Shown piece after piece: positions 31,952 to 42,358 of a stretch of DNA of 64,000 nucleotides. The stretch comes from Sulfurovum sp. Its GTDB lineage: Bacteria; Campylobacterota; Campylobacteria; Campylobacterales; Sulfurovaceae. Every line of letters begins with the position of its first letter. Position 1 is the first letter of the stretch. The notes under the pieces are model-generated. The model did not search any database. It saw nothing but the letters and a program-made list of their open reading frames with translations, and was not told where the DNA came from. Made by a program: the position numbers and the translations under genes. The stretch lies in NCBI GenBank assembly GCA_027062365.1, contig JAMOTK010000050.1, positions 40,636 to 104,635 on the forward strand, written 5' to 3'.

Positions 31952-32767
31952 TTATCCTATTTTTATTAATAATTTATCCAATATACTCGTACTCACAATT
32001 CTTTTGATATAGCCCAAAAGATAGGTTGCTTTTGTAATATAATAACGTGGTTTTGGCTTTTTTGCAAGTATTATCTTGTGTACCACTGCTGCGACTGAAG
32101 TTGCTTCTTCATTAAACGGTACTTTTTTACTTTTACCTTCTAGGCTTTTGGTATATCGGGAGCTAAAAAAAGAGTGTTCTATATCCACATTCGCACGAAG
32201 CTTTTTCATCGCTGTTTTTCTAAAATCACTGCTAATTGGACCCGTATTGAGTAAAGATACAGAAATATCTGTACCTAAAAGCTCTAATCTTAGGGTATCA
32301 CTGAGTCCTTCTATGGCATATTTACTAGCATTATATGCACCTCTACCAAATAAAGAAACAATCCCTAAAACAGAAGAGTGTTGTATAATCTTACCATAAC
32401 CCTGCTCACGCATGATAGGTATGACTTGACGTGTACATTCATGTAAGCCAAATACATTGGTCTCAAACTGAGATTTGAGTGTCTCTGTTGTGATGTCTTC
32501 TACTGCCCCTGCTTGTCCAAATCCAGCATTGTTAAACCATACATCGATATGACCCTCTTTTGCCATGACTGTTTTTATTGCTTGGCTAATTTGTGTAGGG
32601 TCTGTCACATCTAAGAGCATCGTATCTTCAAAACCTAAACTTTTGAGCATCTCTACATCTTGTGCGTCTCGTGCTGTAGGATAGACTTTTACAAATCTCT
32701 CTTTGAGATACTTAGCTGTGGCTAGTCCTATCCCTGTAGAACATCCTGTGATGATAATATTTGTCAT
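31952..32767 (-). CDS. Short-chain dehydrogenase/reductase
   Basis: IITGCSTGIGLATA, NNAGFGQ, YNASKYAIEGL. Confidence 0.9.
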   Translation of the reverse strand: MTNIIITGCSTGIGLATAKYLKERFVKVYPTARDAQDVEMLKSLGFEDTMLLDVTDPTQISQAIKTVMAKEGHIDVWFNNAGFGQAGAVEDITTETLKSQFETNVFGLHECTRQVIPIMREQGYGKIIQHSSVLGIVSLFGRGAYNASKYAIEGLSDTLRLELLGTDISVSLLNTGPISSDFRKTAMKKLRANVDIEHSFFSSRYTKSLEGKSKKVPFNEEATSVAAVVHKIILAKKPKPRYYITKATYLLGYIKRIVSTSILDKLLIKIG

Positions 32768-33301
32768 TTACTGCTCCAATATATGTCCATAATTTTTAAT
32801 GCTATACGTCGTACATAGTGGACGAAAAAAACAAAGCACGGCTTCTACATCAACTATCTTATCTTCTAATCCTACAAATATTTCTATCTTGACACCTCTG
32901 TCTAAGACTTCTTGTATCTTCTTCTCATCCCATTGATAGGTGAGTAACTGATGTAACTCTTCTTTTGTTCCTATCTTCAGATACGATGCCAAATCTAGCG
33001 TACAAGGGTAGCTTACATTGGCTAGAAATTGCTTGATATAAGATGCTTTATCTGCTTTAAAATAGCGTAATTGTGTACGCACAAATGAAGACTTTTGCAT
33101 CTGAAAAAAAGCAGGAGAGAGGAGTATCAGTCTATCAATACGTGCAGTACTCTCATACACATACTCAAAAGCCTGTTGTGCGCCATAAGAGAACCCTGCT
33201 ACATGATAGTCACTCTTTGTCAGATAGCTATCAAATAAAATTTGCTCACTCTCTAAAGAGAATCCACTAAAATATTTCACGTAAAATATCTCTACACTCA
33301 T
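32768..33301 (-). CDS. bioV: Alpha/beta-hydrolase, BioV-type pimelyl-ACP methyl ester esterase candidate
   Basis: MSVEIFYVKYFSGFSLESEQILF..., nucleophile elbow AGFSYGAQQA, terminal NYGHILE. Confidence 0.65.
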   Translation of the reverse strand: MSVEIFYVKYFSGFSLESEQILFDSYLTKSDYHVAGFSYGAQQAFEYVYESTARIDRLILLSPAFFQMQKSSFVRTQLRYFKADKASYIKQFLANVSYPCTLDLASYLKIGTKEELHQLLTYQWDEKKIQEVLDRGVKIEIFVGLEDKIVDVEAVLCFFRPLCTTYSIKNYGHILEQ

Positions 33302-34940
33302 CAGGCTTAATGGTCTCATGGCTCAAAATATGACCCTTTACTTCTGTTAAAGCCCCATCTAAGGTCTCTAATAAAGTTTTCACTTCTGCAACTGATTCTC
33401 TTAAAAGTACTTCTTCTTGTTGTGGCGTAACGATAAAATCATCAGCCATTGCATACTCATAGATTACTTTGGAGATGAGTGCCTTAGCTTGAGCAATATC
33501 TGTAGATGCATTGGTAAACTGCTCTTTATATCGTTTTTGTGTAGCAAGGCTTCCTGCAAGATAGACTTTGATACGAGCAAGAAGCTCACTCTTAGAAAGT
33601 ATCTCTTGTTCTTGTGTCAAAAATGGTGTATTGACGATACTAATCTTATCAAAATCTACATCAAGCCATGTGGCTACTAGTGCTTTAGCTCCTTGATATA
33701 TAGCCTGTATTTCACGCTCTTCTTTACTAAAAGAAAGAAGCTTTCTTTTGCCTAAAAGTACCTTGTCTTTGACTGCTTCAAAGTCTGATGTTTCTATCAT
33801 CGTTCCTTTGAGTCTCATGGCATGTAGTGCTGCTTCATTGGTCAGCGTATCCAAGGCAGCTGCATTAAAACCTACTGTCATGTGGGCTACTTCTTCGATA
33901 TTGACCATATTGGGTTTATTTTTAAGATAGAGTTCAAGTATTTTAATCCTATCTGGCAAATCAGGCAAAGAGATATGGATACGTCTATCAAAACGCCCTG
34001 CTCTAAGCAGTGCTTCATCTAGCATCTCTATCTTATTGGTAGCACCAATGATAATCACCCCTTCACTCTCTTCAAAGCCGTCCATCTCTGTAAGAAGTTG
34101 ATTGAGTGTAGCTTCACGTTCATCATTTCTAAATTCACCTCGGCTTTTGCCCACAGCGTCTATCTCATCAATAAAGATAATACTAGGTGCCATCTCTTTG
34201 GCTTTTTGAAAAAGTTCAGAAACACGTTTTGCACCCATACCTACATAAATATGTACAAAACTAGCCCCACTTTGGTAAAAAAACGGCACATTGGCTTCTC
34301 CTGCTACAGCTTTGGAAATAAGTGTTTTTCCTACACCAGGGGGTCCTACAAGTAACACACCTTTAGGAAGACGTATATCTAAGTCACGGTACTTCTTTGG
34401 CTCTTTTAAAAAATCTATAATCTCTTCTAACTCTTCTTTGACATCATGGATACCTGCTACATCAGCAAATGTCACTTTAGAACGCAAAGCTTCTACCGTA
34501 TCATTAGAACCTAGCTCTTTTTCTTCCACTTTAATCATTTTTTGTTCTCGTTCTTCTTGCTGTTTTTTATTTTGTTGCATCATTCTATATAGAAATCCAA
34601 ATCCAAGCATCAAAAATAAAAAATAAAAAATATCCAACAAGTAAGAATTATCTTCAATGACCTCTACAGGATACTTTTGAAAAAATGCTGTTTTATTGAT
34701 AGCACCTTTATAAATCTTATAACTATCTGCTTCTGTTTTGAGACGTATAAAGTCACCATCTATGATGACTTTTGTTATCTTATCCTCGACATAAAGCGTA
34801 TTGGCTTGTTTATGCGTAATTAAAGTATCGCCATCTCTTACGATACCAAAAATAAGTAATACTATCAGTACTACAAGTAATCCTATAATAATACGCATAT
34901 TTTTAGCTATGGGTATATTTGCGTTAAATTTGTGCTTCAT
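33267..34940 (-). CDS. FtsH-family AAA protein lacking the HEXXH protease motif
   Basis: Walker A GPPGVGKT, Walker B IIFIDEID, SRH GRFDRRIHI; region expected to be HEAGHALV reads IYQGAKALV; N-terminal TM segments. Confidence 0.88.
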   Translation of the reverse strand: MKHKFNANIPIAKNMRIIIGLLVVLIVLLIFGIVRDGDTLITHKQANTLYVEDKITKVIIDGDFIRLKTEADSYKIYKGAINKTAFFQKYPVEVIEDNSYLLDIFYFLFLMLGFGFLYRMMQQNKKQQEEREQKMIKVEEKELGSNDTVEALRSKVTFADVAGIHDVKEELEEIIDFLKEPKKYRDLDIRLPKGVLLVGPPGVGKTLISKAVAGEANVPFFYQSGASFVHIYVGMGAKRVSELFQKAKEMAPSIIFIDEIDAVGKSRGEFRNDEREATLNQLLTEMDGFEESEGVIIIGATNKIEMLDEALLRAGRFDRRIHISLPDLPDRIKILELYLKNKPNMVNIEEVAHMTVGFNAAALDTLTNEAALHAMRLKGTMIETSDFEAVKDKVLLGKRKLLSFSKEEREIQAIYQGAKALVATWLDVDFDKISIVNTPFLTQEQEILSKSELLARIKVYLAGSLATQKRYKEQFTNASTDIAQAKALISKVIYEYAMADDFIVTPQQEEVLLRESVAEVKTLLETLDGALTEVKGHILSHETIKPDECRDILREIF

Positions 34941-36171
34941 TTCCAACATCTGTGACCTCCACGTCATTTAAAAAGACCCAGTTTGCACTTAAATCTTCTT
35001 CACTTTTGACCGTAACTTTGTTAAAATATTGATCAAATCCTTGGTAAATACCTTCTTTACCACTTTCTAATAATACTTCTAAACCACTGCTATGCGTACG
35101 TCTAAATGCATGGTTCTTTGCTTTGATTATCGCTGTAAGTTCTCGGTGTCGTTCTTTGGCTATATTGCCTCTAATCTCTGGTTTCATAGTCGCTGATGCT
35201 GTGTTGTCTCGCTTAGAATACGAAAAAGCATGGATATGTGTCAAAGGCAATGCTCTCACACGTGCCATCGCTTCTGCCCATGTAGCCTCATCTTCTCCAG
35301 GATGCCCTACGATGAAGTCTGTACCCAAAGCATAGCCCTTACTCCTAATCTTTTCAAAGAGTTTTACATCTGTTTCATAGCGATTACGCCTATTCATCAC
35401 TTGAAGCATTTTATCTGATGTATGTTGTAGGGCAATATGCAACTGCTTTGCCATCCATGGCTCAGATAAAAGTTCTAAAAACTCATCATCTATCTGTATA
35501 GGCTCTAGGCTTCCTATACGTATACGTCTTACCCCTCGGATTTGACTCATCTTTTTGAGTAGCTTTGCCATAGAGGTATCATGGTCTTTCCCATAAGAGC
35601 CTACATTGGTACCTGTTAAGATAAATTCGCCAAAACCATTGGATGCTAGTTTGCTTATCTGCTCTAAGATAGTCTCTTCTGAATGCGAACGAGCCATACC
35701 TCTTACTTGGGGGATAATACAGTAAGAACAAGCAAAATCACAGCCCTCTTGTATCTTGATAAATGCCCTACTTTTACCTACAAACTCTTCTACGATAGTA
35801 GAATCTATATGTTCAAGGTCACCTATTTGATAAAAGGGATTTGCATTTTTAAGTACAGCATTAATATTTTCTTTTTCAGAATGCCCTATGACACCAAAGA
35901 CTTTTTTGGATGCAAAAAGAGTTTCGCCTTTAGAGTGTGACCCACATCCTGCGAGTATTACCTTTGCATCAGGATTTTTACGTTTCATTGAAGAGATATA
36001 ATTACGTACAGAAGAGTCTGCTCCATTGGTCACCGTACAAGAATTGACGACAATATAATCTGAATTTAATTCATCGCTTGTAAGTTCATAGTCTTTGAGT
36101 TTTGACATCATTACTTGTGTATCAAACTGATTGGTACGACATCCAAAGGTTTTAAAATATACTTTTTGCAT
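34924..36171 (-). CDS. mtaB: tRNA t6A37 methylthiotransferase MtaB
   Basis: VYFKTFGCRTNQFDTQVM; radical-SAM CDFACSYCIIP; TGTNVGSYG. Confidence 0.93.
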   Translation of the reverse strand: MQKVYFKTFGCRTNQFDTQVMMSKLKDYELTSDELNSDYIVVNSCTVTNGADSSVRNYISSMKRKNPDAKVILAGCGSHSKGETLFASKKVFGVIGHSEKENINAVLKNANPFYQIGDLEHIDSTIVEEFVGKSRAFIKIQEGCDFACSYCIIPQVRGMARSHSEETILEQISKLASNGFGEFILTGTNVGSYGKDHDTSMAKLLKKMSQIRGVRRIRIGSLEPIQIDDEFLELLSEPWMAKQLHIALQHTSDKMLQVMNRRNRYETDVKLFEKIRSKGYALGTDFIVGHPGEDEATWAEAMARVRALPLTHIHAFSYSKRDNTASATMKPEIRGNIAKERHRELTAIIKAKNHAFRRTHSSGLEVLLESGKEGIYQGFDQYFNKVTVKSEEDLSANWVFLNDVEVTDVGNEAQI

Positions 36172-37815
36172 CTAAAAAGTCTCCTCACCCATAGGCATCG
36201 CCTCTGGTTCTGGCATTGGTTTTGGTACGTTTTTATCCATATAGATAGACTGTGTAGGAAAGGCTAGTTGTATATTCTCTTCATCTTGTATACGCTTGAT
36301 AATCTCTACAGAAATCGTACTTCGTAACGTAAGAGTCGCATACGAATTGGTAAGATACCATGCAGAAATCTTCATCCCATATGGTTCAATAAATGTTAAG
36401 ATACGTGGTTCAACATTGGTATTTTTCATATGGTACTGACTTCTAAGCTTATTGAGCTGTTTTCTTGTAATATCGGTGTACCCTTTAGAGTATTTTTTGG
36501 TTACCTCTTTTGCAATAGAAGCAGCTTTTTGGATGTCTGAATCAAAAGTAACCATAAAATCTATCCCATCCCATACGGTCTTTAATCCTGCATGAGAATA
36601 GTTGGCTATCATATCAGTAAATATAAAATTATTTGGAATAAAAATAATACGCCCTGCTCTACGGTTGTGCATATACGCAGTGAGTGTCACATCTTCATGC
36701 ATGGTCATACGTAACATAGAAATATCTACAATATCCCCAATATACTCGATACCACCTCTTTGGAATTTTACCCTATCTCCTACATGGATAGCACCACCCA
36801 TAACGATAGTAGCCCACCCCATCAAAGACATAAACCAATCCTTCATCGCAATAGCAATACCTGCTGAAGCAAATCCTAAAATAGTCACAAGATAAGATAC
36901 GTTTTCAATATATGCCAAGAGTAAAGTCAAAATCAAAATCGTTATAAAAGAGATATTGAGTGCTTTGTTGATACTATAAAAACGGTCATTATCTGACATA
37001 TATCTCTTGACTAGATACTTGATAAGTAATAATAAAAATACAAAAAATACAACAATAGAGCCAATAACCATCGTTCTTTCTATCTCTCGTTGTACATCTA
37101 TTTTTAGATTAAGTTCAATCTCATCAATTTTTTTGCTATACACTTTTTCTGTGGTTTTAAATATATCAATCACAGGAGCAAAGGTTTGGATTTGACTTTG
37201 TGTATCTTTGAGTGCCTCTTGATACGATGTATTGGCACTATCATTATCTAAAAGCTGTTTGATAATACTTTCTAATTTTTGAAACTTTTTCATAATATGC
37301 TCCAAAGAGATATAACGGCTATGATATTCATCTTGATTAGAGGTAATCTTCTCTCGATAAGAGAGTGCTGATATAACAGAAAATGGACTTTCTATCTTAG
37401 GTACTTCCTCGATAATAGGAGGGGTTAAAAACTTTTTAAAAGGGTCTTGTTCATACTCTCCTAGTAGTTGTAGCTTTCCTTTGAGTGTCTCTAAAAGTCT
37501 CTTGTTATCTTCTAATTCTTTTATTTGTTCAATAGTTAGTTTTCTTTTATTTTCTAAAATTTTTATCTTTTGAGAAAGCAATATTTTTTGGGTTTTCAAT
37601 CCTTGATAGGTATGGTAGTTACTGTATATTTTTGACCATATATTATTTTCGGTTAGTTCAAACTCTATACGTTCCTTTGTTGCTAAAAGTGCCGTATATT
37701 TATCCTTTTGAAGACTTGTTTCATTACTATCTACCGTAGGTAAAGCCCATGCTATCGTACTACCAAGCATGAGTATCAGTATAAACAATGCTCTACGTGT
37801 CATTATGTTTTCCAA
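36172..37815 (-). CDS. MscS-family mechanosensitive ion channel with N-terminal coiled-coil region
   Basis: SAGIAIAMKDWFMSLMGWATIVMGGAIHVGDRVKFQRGGIEYIGDIVDISMLRM; NNFIF. Confidence 0.88.
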   Translation of the reverse strand: MENIMTRRALFILILMLGSTIAWALPTVDSNETSLQKDKYTALLATKERIEFELTENNIWSKIYSNYHTYQGLKTQKILLSQKIKILENKRKLTIEQIKELEDNKRLLETLKGKLQLLGEYEQDPFKKFLTPPIIEEVPKIESPFSVISALSYREKITSNQDEYHSRYISLEHIMKKFQKLESIIKQLLDNDSANTSYQEALKDTQSQIQTFAPVIDIFKTTEKVYSKKIDEIELNLKIDVQREIERTMVIGSIVVFFVFLLLLIKYLVKRYMSDNDRFYSINKALNISFITILILTLLLAYIENVSYLVTILGFASAGIAIAMKDWFMSLMGWATIVMGGAIHVGDRVKFQRGGIEYIGDIVDISMLRMTMHEDVTLTAYMHNRRAGRIIFIPNNFIFTDMIANYSHAGLKTVWDGIDFMVTFDSDIQKAASIAKEVTKKYSKGYTDITRKQLNKLRSQYHMKNTNVEPRILTFIEPYGMKISAWYLTNSYATLTLRSTISVEIIKRIQDEENIQLAFPTQSIYMDKNVPKPMPEPEAMPMGEETF

Positions 37816-38851
37816 ATGTGGCTAAAACTTTTTTGACCACTGTAGCATCTATATCACTAAGTATCGTATGTCCACCCATACCATGAGGTAAGATAAACTT
37901 GATACGCCCTTTAGCCGATTTTTTATCTAAGAAAAAATGCTCATAAAAAGCATCTACATCTTTGATGAGATACTCTACAGGCAAGTCTGCTGATACTAAA
38001 AATGTTTTAACTTCATCGGCTTCTTCTTGCGTGAAGAGTCCTAGCTCTACAGCTAAAGCATTTGCCATAACCATACCAATAGCCACAGCCTCACCATGTA
38101 AGTACTCTGTATAGCCTGTTTCATTTTCTACCACATGACCAAAAGTATGCCCATAATTGAGTACAGCACGGATACCTGCTTCTTTCTCATCTTGATTGAC
38201 CACCCATGCTTTGAGTTCTACAGATTGGCGTATCATCTCTTTGATAGTCGCTAAGTCATTGAGCCTCGCACTTTGAAGATAAGCAAAAAACTCTTTGTCA
38301 AACATCACAGCCATCTTGATCACCTCAGCAATCCCTGCTGCAAACTCACGTGGAGGTAATGTATCTAAAAATGAAGGGTCAATATAGACAGCCTTAGGCT
38401 GATAAAAAGCCCCTATAAGATTTTTGCCATAGCTATTATTGACCCCTGTTTTGCCTCCTACACTAGCATCTACTTGGCTAAGTAGCGTTGTAGGTATCTG
38501 TATAAAATCTATCCCTCTTTGGTACAAAGAAGCACTAAACCCCGTCATATCCCCTATCACACCCCCACCAAAAGCGATAAGCAAAGATTTTCTATCTAGC
38601 TTATGTTCAAAACAATCATTGAGTATCTTCTCTACCGTATCCAAAGTTTTGTATCCCTCTCCATCAGGTATGGTCACGACATGTAAAGAAGTAGCACTTA
38701 CCTTAGAAAGCAATGTATCAAGATGATACCCTGCTACCGTAGGATTGGTCACGATAACAACCGAGGTATCAAAAGTAAGTGATGCCAATGTATCAATAGT
38801 AATATCATATCTAATGCTCTGCGTTTGAGCCAATGCTATAGGAACAATCAT
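37793..38851 (-). CDS. aroB: 3-dehydroquinate synthase
   Basis: GGGVIGDMTGFSASLYQRGIDFIQIPTTLLSQVDASVGGKTGVN; NYGHTFGHVVE. Confidence 0.96.
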   Translation of the reverse strand: MIVPIALAQTQSIRYDITIDTLASLTFDTSVVIVTNPTVAGYHLDTLLSKVSATSLHVVTIPDGEGYKTLDTVEKILNDCFEHKLDRKSLLIAFGGGVIGDMTGFSASLYQRGIDFIQIPTTLLSQVDASVGGKTGVNNSYGKNLIGAFYQPKAVYIDPSFLDTLPPREFAAGIAEVIKMAVMFDKEFFAYLQSARLNDLATIKEMIRQSVELKAWVVNQDEKEAGIRAVLNYGHTFGHVVENETGYTEYLHGEAVAIGMVMANALAVELGLFTQEEADEVKTFLVSADLPVEYLIKDVDAFYEHFFLDKKSAKGRIKFILPHGMGGHTILSDIDATVVKKVLATFGKHNDT

Positions 38852-39106
38852 CTAAATAACCCTTACATAAAAATTAGACTGATTTTATCTTATTTGTGAT
38901 TAAATCCGAATGATACACAAGATATTTCATCAGAATTTCAATTAGAAAGAGTAAAAAACAAGCTTCAAAATGACATTAATAAAAACATTATTATTTAAGT
39001 CTTTATACTGCTATGATTTCTAAGGTATTTAAAGATAAAACATAAAACATTTGGATAAAATCGATAGTACATTTGAAATAAAAATACAGGAATTAAGGAA
39101 TAAAGG

Positions 39107-40141
39107 TTGATTAACAAAAAAAATAATAATTTTGATTTATTAAGACTATTATTAGCCACTATCGTTGCCATTGTTCATGCTGGTCAACTATCAGGAAATA
39201 TACATATCAATACAATAAGTCAACACTTTAATTCAGGTTTAGCCGTTGATAGTTTTTTTATCGTTAGTGGATTTTTAATATTTATGAGTTATGAATCTAG
39301 TAGTTCTATCTCTACTTATTTTAATAAACGTATTCGCAGAATCTTACCAGGATACCTATTTGTAATCACTTTCTTTTCTATCATTTTATATTTTACTTCC
39401 ATTTGCACTTTTAAAGAATATTTCAATTTAGAATTTCTTAAATATATTTTGGCTAATTTTTTGACATTAAACTTTATACAGTCCACTTTACCAGGTGTTT
39501 TTGAAACCAATAATGTACATGCCGTAAATGGTGCATTATGGACAATTAAGATAGAGATAATGTTTTATATTTCTATACCATTTATTGTCTATTTTATAAA
39601 AAAAATAAAACATAAATATATTATATTAGTCAGTATATATATATTATCCATACTCTATTCTATAGTCATGTTACATCTATATAATAAAGATAATAATCTA
39701 CTTTTCTTACAGTTAGAAAAACAATTACTTGGTCAATTTGCATTTTTTATATCAGGAGCTATGCTGTTTTATTACTTTAAATATTTTCAAAGGTATTCAT
39801 TATTGCTTCTTATTGGTGCAATATTTATTTTAATATTACACAGATATTATATCAATATTTATTTTTTATATCCCATTTCCTTAGCAATAATAATACTCTA
39901 CTTTGCAACTGTCTTTAAATACCTTGGAAACTTCGGACGATATGGTGATTTATCCTTTGGTATTTATATATGGCATTTCCCAATTTTACAAATTTTTATT
40001 TATTATAATCTATTTTCAAATTTAGCTTTTAGCATACCATTTTTAATATGTATCATCTTATTCATGTCCTATTTATCATGGCATCTTATTGAGAAAAGAT
40101 ACTTATTTTCTTCTTCGTATTATATTAAGTCCAATCCATAA
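39107..40141 (+). CDS. Acyltransferase family 3 membrane protein
   Basis: NFDLLRLLLATIVAIVHAG..., FFIVSGFLIFMSYESS, LWTIKIEIMFYISIP, FGIYIWHFPILQ; TTG start. Confidence 0.9.
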   Translation: MINKKNNNFDLLRLLLATIVAIVHAGQLSGNIHINTISQHFNSGLAVDSFFIVSGFLIFMSYESSSSISTYFNKRIRRILPGYLFVITFFSIILYFTSICTFKEYFNLEFLKYILANFLTLNFIQSTLPGVFETNNVHAVNGALWTIKIEIMFYISIPFIVYFIKKIKHKYIILVSIYILSILYSIVMLHLYNKDNNLLFLQLEKQLLGQFAFFISGAMLFYYFKYFQRYSLLLLIGAIFILILHRYYINIYFLYPISLAIIILYFATVFKYLGNFGRYGDLSFGIYIWHFPILQIFIYYNLFSNLAFSIPFLICIILFMSYLSWHLIEKRYLFSSSYYIKSNP

Positions 40142-40153
40142 ATTGTACTGATT

Positions 40154-40846
40154 TTAAATTGTTCCAAATAATCCATTGACTACGCTAACCGTCCCTTGTA
40201 ATAATAAGGGTTGTTTTTTTACATCTAGCCATTGGATAATCTCTTTTATTTGAGATTCTTTCATGACGGTACATCCTGCTGTGGGAACTTTTTTGATATG
40301 GATAAATATGCATGACCCTGCACCTTTTATCGCTCCTTTTTCATCTATGTGATTGTGGTTTACTACGATACCGTATTTGTAGTAGTCCTTTGGAAACCTC
40401 ATGTGTTCTTTGCTTTTATAATCTATGGGTGTTTTACTGCTGTCTACTATTTTGTTGTAGTATTTTGAGTGAATGTCATCTACGCAATGGTTTATGGATT
40501 TATAGACGGTATAGGGATAGTCTACTAAAAAAGGATGATACCCAAAGGCTTGTTTGAGTGCAAAAATACCTGCTGGGGATTTACCATCGCCCTCTTTTTT
40601 GATATGCTTGGCATGGGGAGGGGTTTTGTGTAGTCCAATGCCCCACCCTAGTCCATTGCGTCCTAGTTTGATGGCGATAGATTTGCCTACTTTGTGCCAT
40701 TGTTTATCTTCTCGTTCATAGCGTTGTAAGACACCTTTGGAAGTTGACCAGTTTTGGGTACTCACGATGATGAGTTGTTTCGTATTTGGTATTTGTGCAT
40801 CCAATGTCATGACTAGCAAAGAAAGTCCGAGTAAAATTTTTTTCAT
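40154..40846 (-). CDS. L,D-transpeptidase (YkuD)-like exported protein
   Basis: Signal peptide; VVNHNHIDEKGAIKGAGSCIFIHIKKVPTAGCTVM (YkuD H...GC-type catalytic region). Confidence 0.82.
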   Translation of the reverse strand: MKKILLGLSLLVMTLDAQIPNTKQLIIVSTQNWSTSKGVLQRYEREDKQWHKVGKSIAIKLGRNGLGWGIGLHKTPPHAKHIKKEGDGKSPAGIFALKQAFGYHPFLVDYPYTVYKSINHCVDDIHSKYYNKIVDSSKTPIDYKSKEHMRFPKDYYKYGIVVNHNHIDEKGAIKGAGSCIFIHIKKVPTAGCTVMKESQIKEIIQWLDVKKQPLLLQGTVSVVNGLFGTI

Positions 40847-40883
40847 TGTGTTATAATCCTTGTATCAATTATGAGGTATATGT

Positions 40884-42266
40884 ATGGAATATGGAATCAT
40901 CTCAATAGTCATCCCACTATTAACAATCATTTTAGCTATTATAACCAAAGATGTCATCGTCTCTCTTTTAGGAGGGATTTTTGCAGGGTTATTGGTACTC
41001 AATGCGTATAATCCTTTCTTGGCTTTTATCCAGCTATTTGATGGGATTATCGCTCTTTTTTCAGAAGGATGGATAACCAAAACTTTGATTTTTTCTCTTA
41101 TGATAGGGTCTGTCATTAAGCTACTCTCTTCTTCTGGAGCTGTAGATAGTTTTGTCCAATGGTTAAGCCTAAAATCTCAAAAGATAGACTCACCCAAAGG
41201 AGCAATGCTCTTAGCCTATAGTATTGGGGTAGTGATATTTATAGAGTCTTCTATCACTTCTTTGGTCGCAGGGACAGTAGCCAAACCTTTGTGTGATAAA
41301 AATGCTATCAGCCGTGAAAAACTAGCCTACATCTGTGACTCTACTTCTGCACCTATTTGTTCTCTTATCCCTTTGAATGCTTGGGGTGCTTTACTCTTGG
41401 GACTTATCGTCACGGCTATAGACTCACACGTTATCTCTGGGGATGGGGTGTCACTTCTGATTGCCTCTATCCCTTACAATTTTTATGCCTTTTTTACCTT
41501 AGGTATCGTCTTACTTGTTATCTTTTTTGATATAAATATCGGAACGATGAAAGACAGTATCCCCAAAGTGTATCATAAAAAAGAGCAGATAGCCCATAGT
41601 AAAAGTAGCCCTTTTCCTATGCTATTACCTCTTATCGTTATGGTGATAGCCGTACCTTTTGGACTCTATCTTTCAGGAGGTGGTGACCTCTTCAAGGGGT
41701 CAGGTTCGACCTCGGTATATTATGCTATTATCGTGACACTTTTGTTTATGTATCTCTACTATGTTAGTACCAAAATGCTCTCTCACAAAGCATATTTCAA
41801 AGGCTTCTACCAAGGATTAAGCGATATGATACCCATCATGCTTATACTACTTTTTGCTATATTTATAGGCAAAATCATAGGTGAGCTTGGTACGGCTCAA
41901 TACTTAGCAGACTTACTCTCTGGTAATATTTCTCCTATATTTATCCCTCTTTTAATCTTTTTGGTAGCAGGAATAACCTCATTTTCGACAGGTACAAGTT
42001 GGGGTACATTTTCTATTATGATGCCCATAGGCTTGGCATTGGGTGCAAGTATGGATATACATATCCCCCTCATCATAGGGGCTGTTATCTCTGGGGGTAT
42101 ATTTGGTGACCACGCTTCCCCTATCTCGGACAGTACCATTATCTCTTCTATGGCAGCAGGATGTGAGCATGTAGAACATGTCAAAACACAACTGCCCTAT
42201 GCCTTAATAGGTGGAGGATTGGCAGGGATTGGATTTTTGATAGCTGGGTATGTGAGTATGTGGTAA
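40884..42266 (+). CDS. Na+/H+ antiporter NhaC-family protein
   Basis: 460 aa; FSTGTSWGTFSIMMPIGLALGASM, GGIFGDHASPISDSTIISSMAAGCEHVEHVKTQLPYAL. Confidence 0.85.
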   Translation: MEYGIISIVIPLLTIILAIITKDVIVSLLGGIFAGLLVLNAYNPFLAFIQLFDGIIALFSEGWITKTLIFSLMIGSVIKLLSSSGAVDSFVQWLSLKSQKIDSPKGAMLLAYSIGVVIFIESSITSLVAGTVAKPLCDKNAISREKLAYICDSTSAPICSLIPLNAWGALLLGLIVTAIDSHVISGDGVSLLIASIPYNFYAFFTLGIVLLVIFFDINIGTMKDSIPKVYHKKEQIAHSKSSPFPMLLPLIVMVIAVPFGLYLSGGGDLFKGSGSTSVYYAIIVTLLFMYLYYVSTKMLSHKAYFKGFYQGLSDMIPIMLILLFAIFIGKIIGELGTAQYLADLLSGNISPIFIPLLIFLVAGITSFSTGTSWGTFSIMMPIGLALGASMDIHIPLIIGAVISGGIFGDHASPISDSTIISSMAAGCEHVEHVKTQLPYALIGGGLAGIGFLIAGYVSMW

Positions 42267-42358
42267 AGATAACTTAATTTTTTACGCCATACTCCTGATA
42301 AGGAGTTATCGTTATCACCTGATTCTTACTCTTCTTTTTGTATTTTTTAATAATAAAT

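Noticed and set aside
42291-42306. actcct-gata-aggagt hairpin after the NhaC-like gene
   Set aside because: Only 6-bp arms and no T-tract; weak evidence for a terminator.
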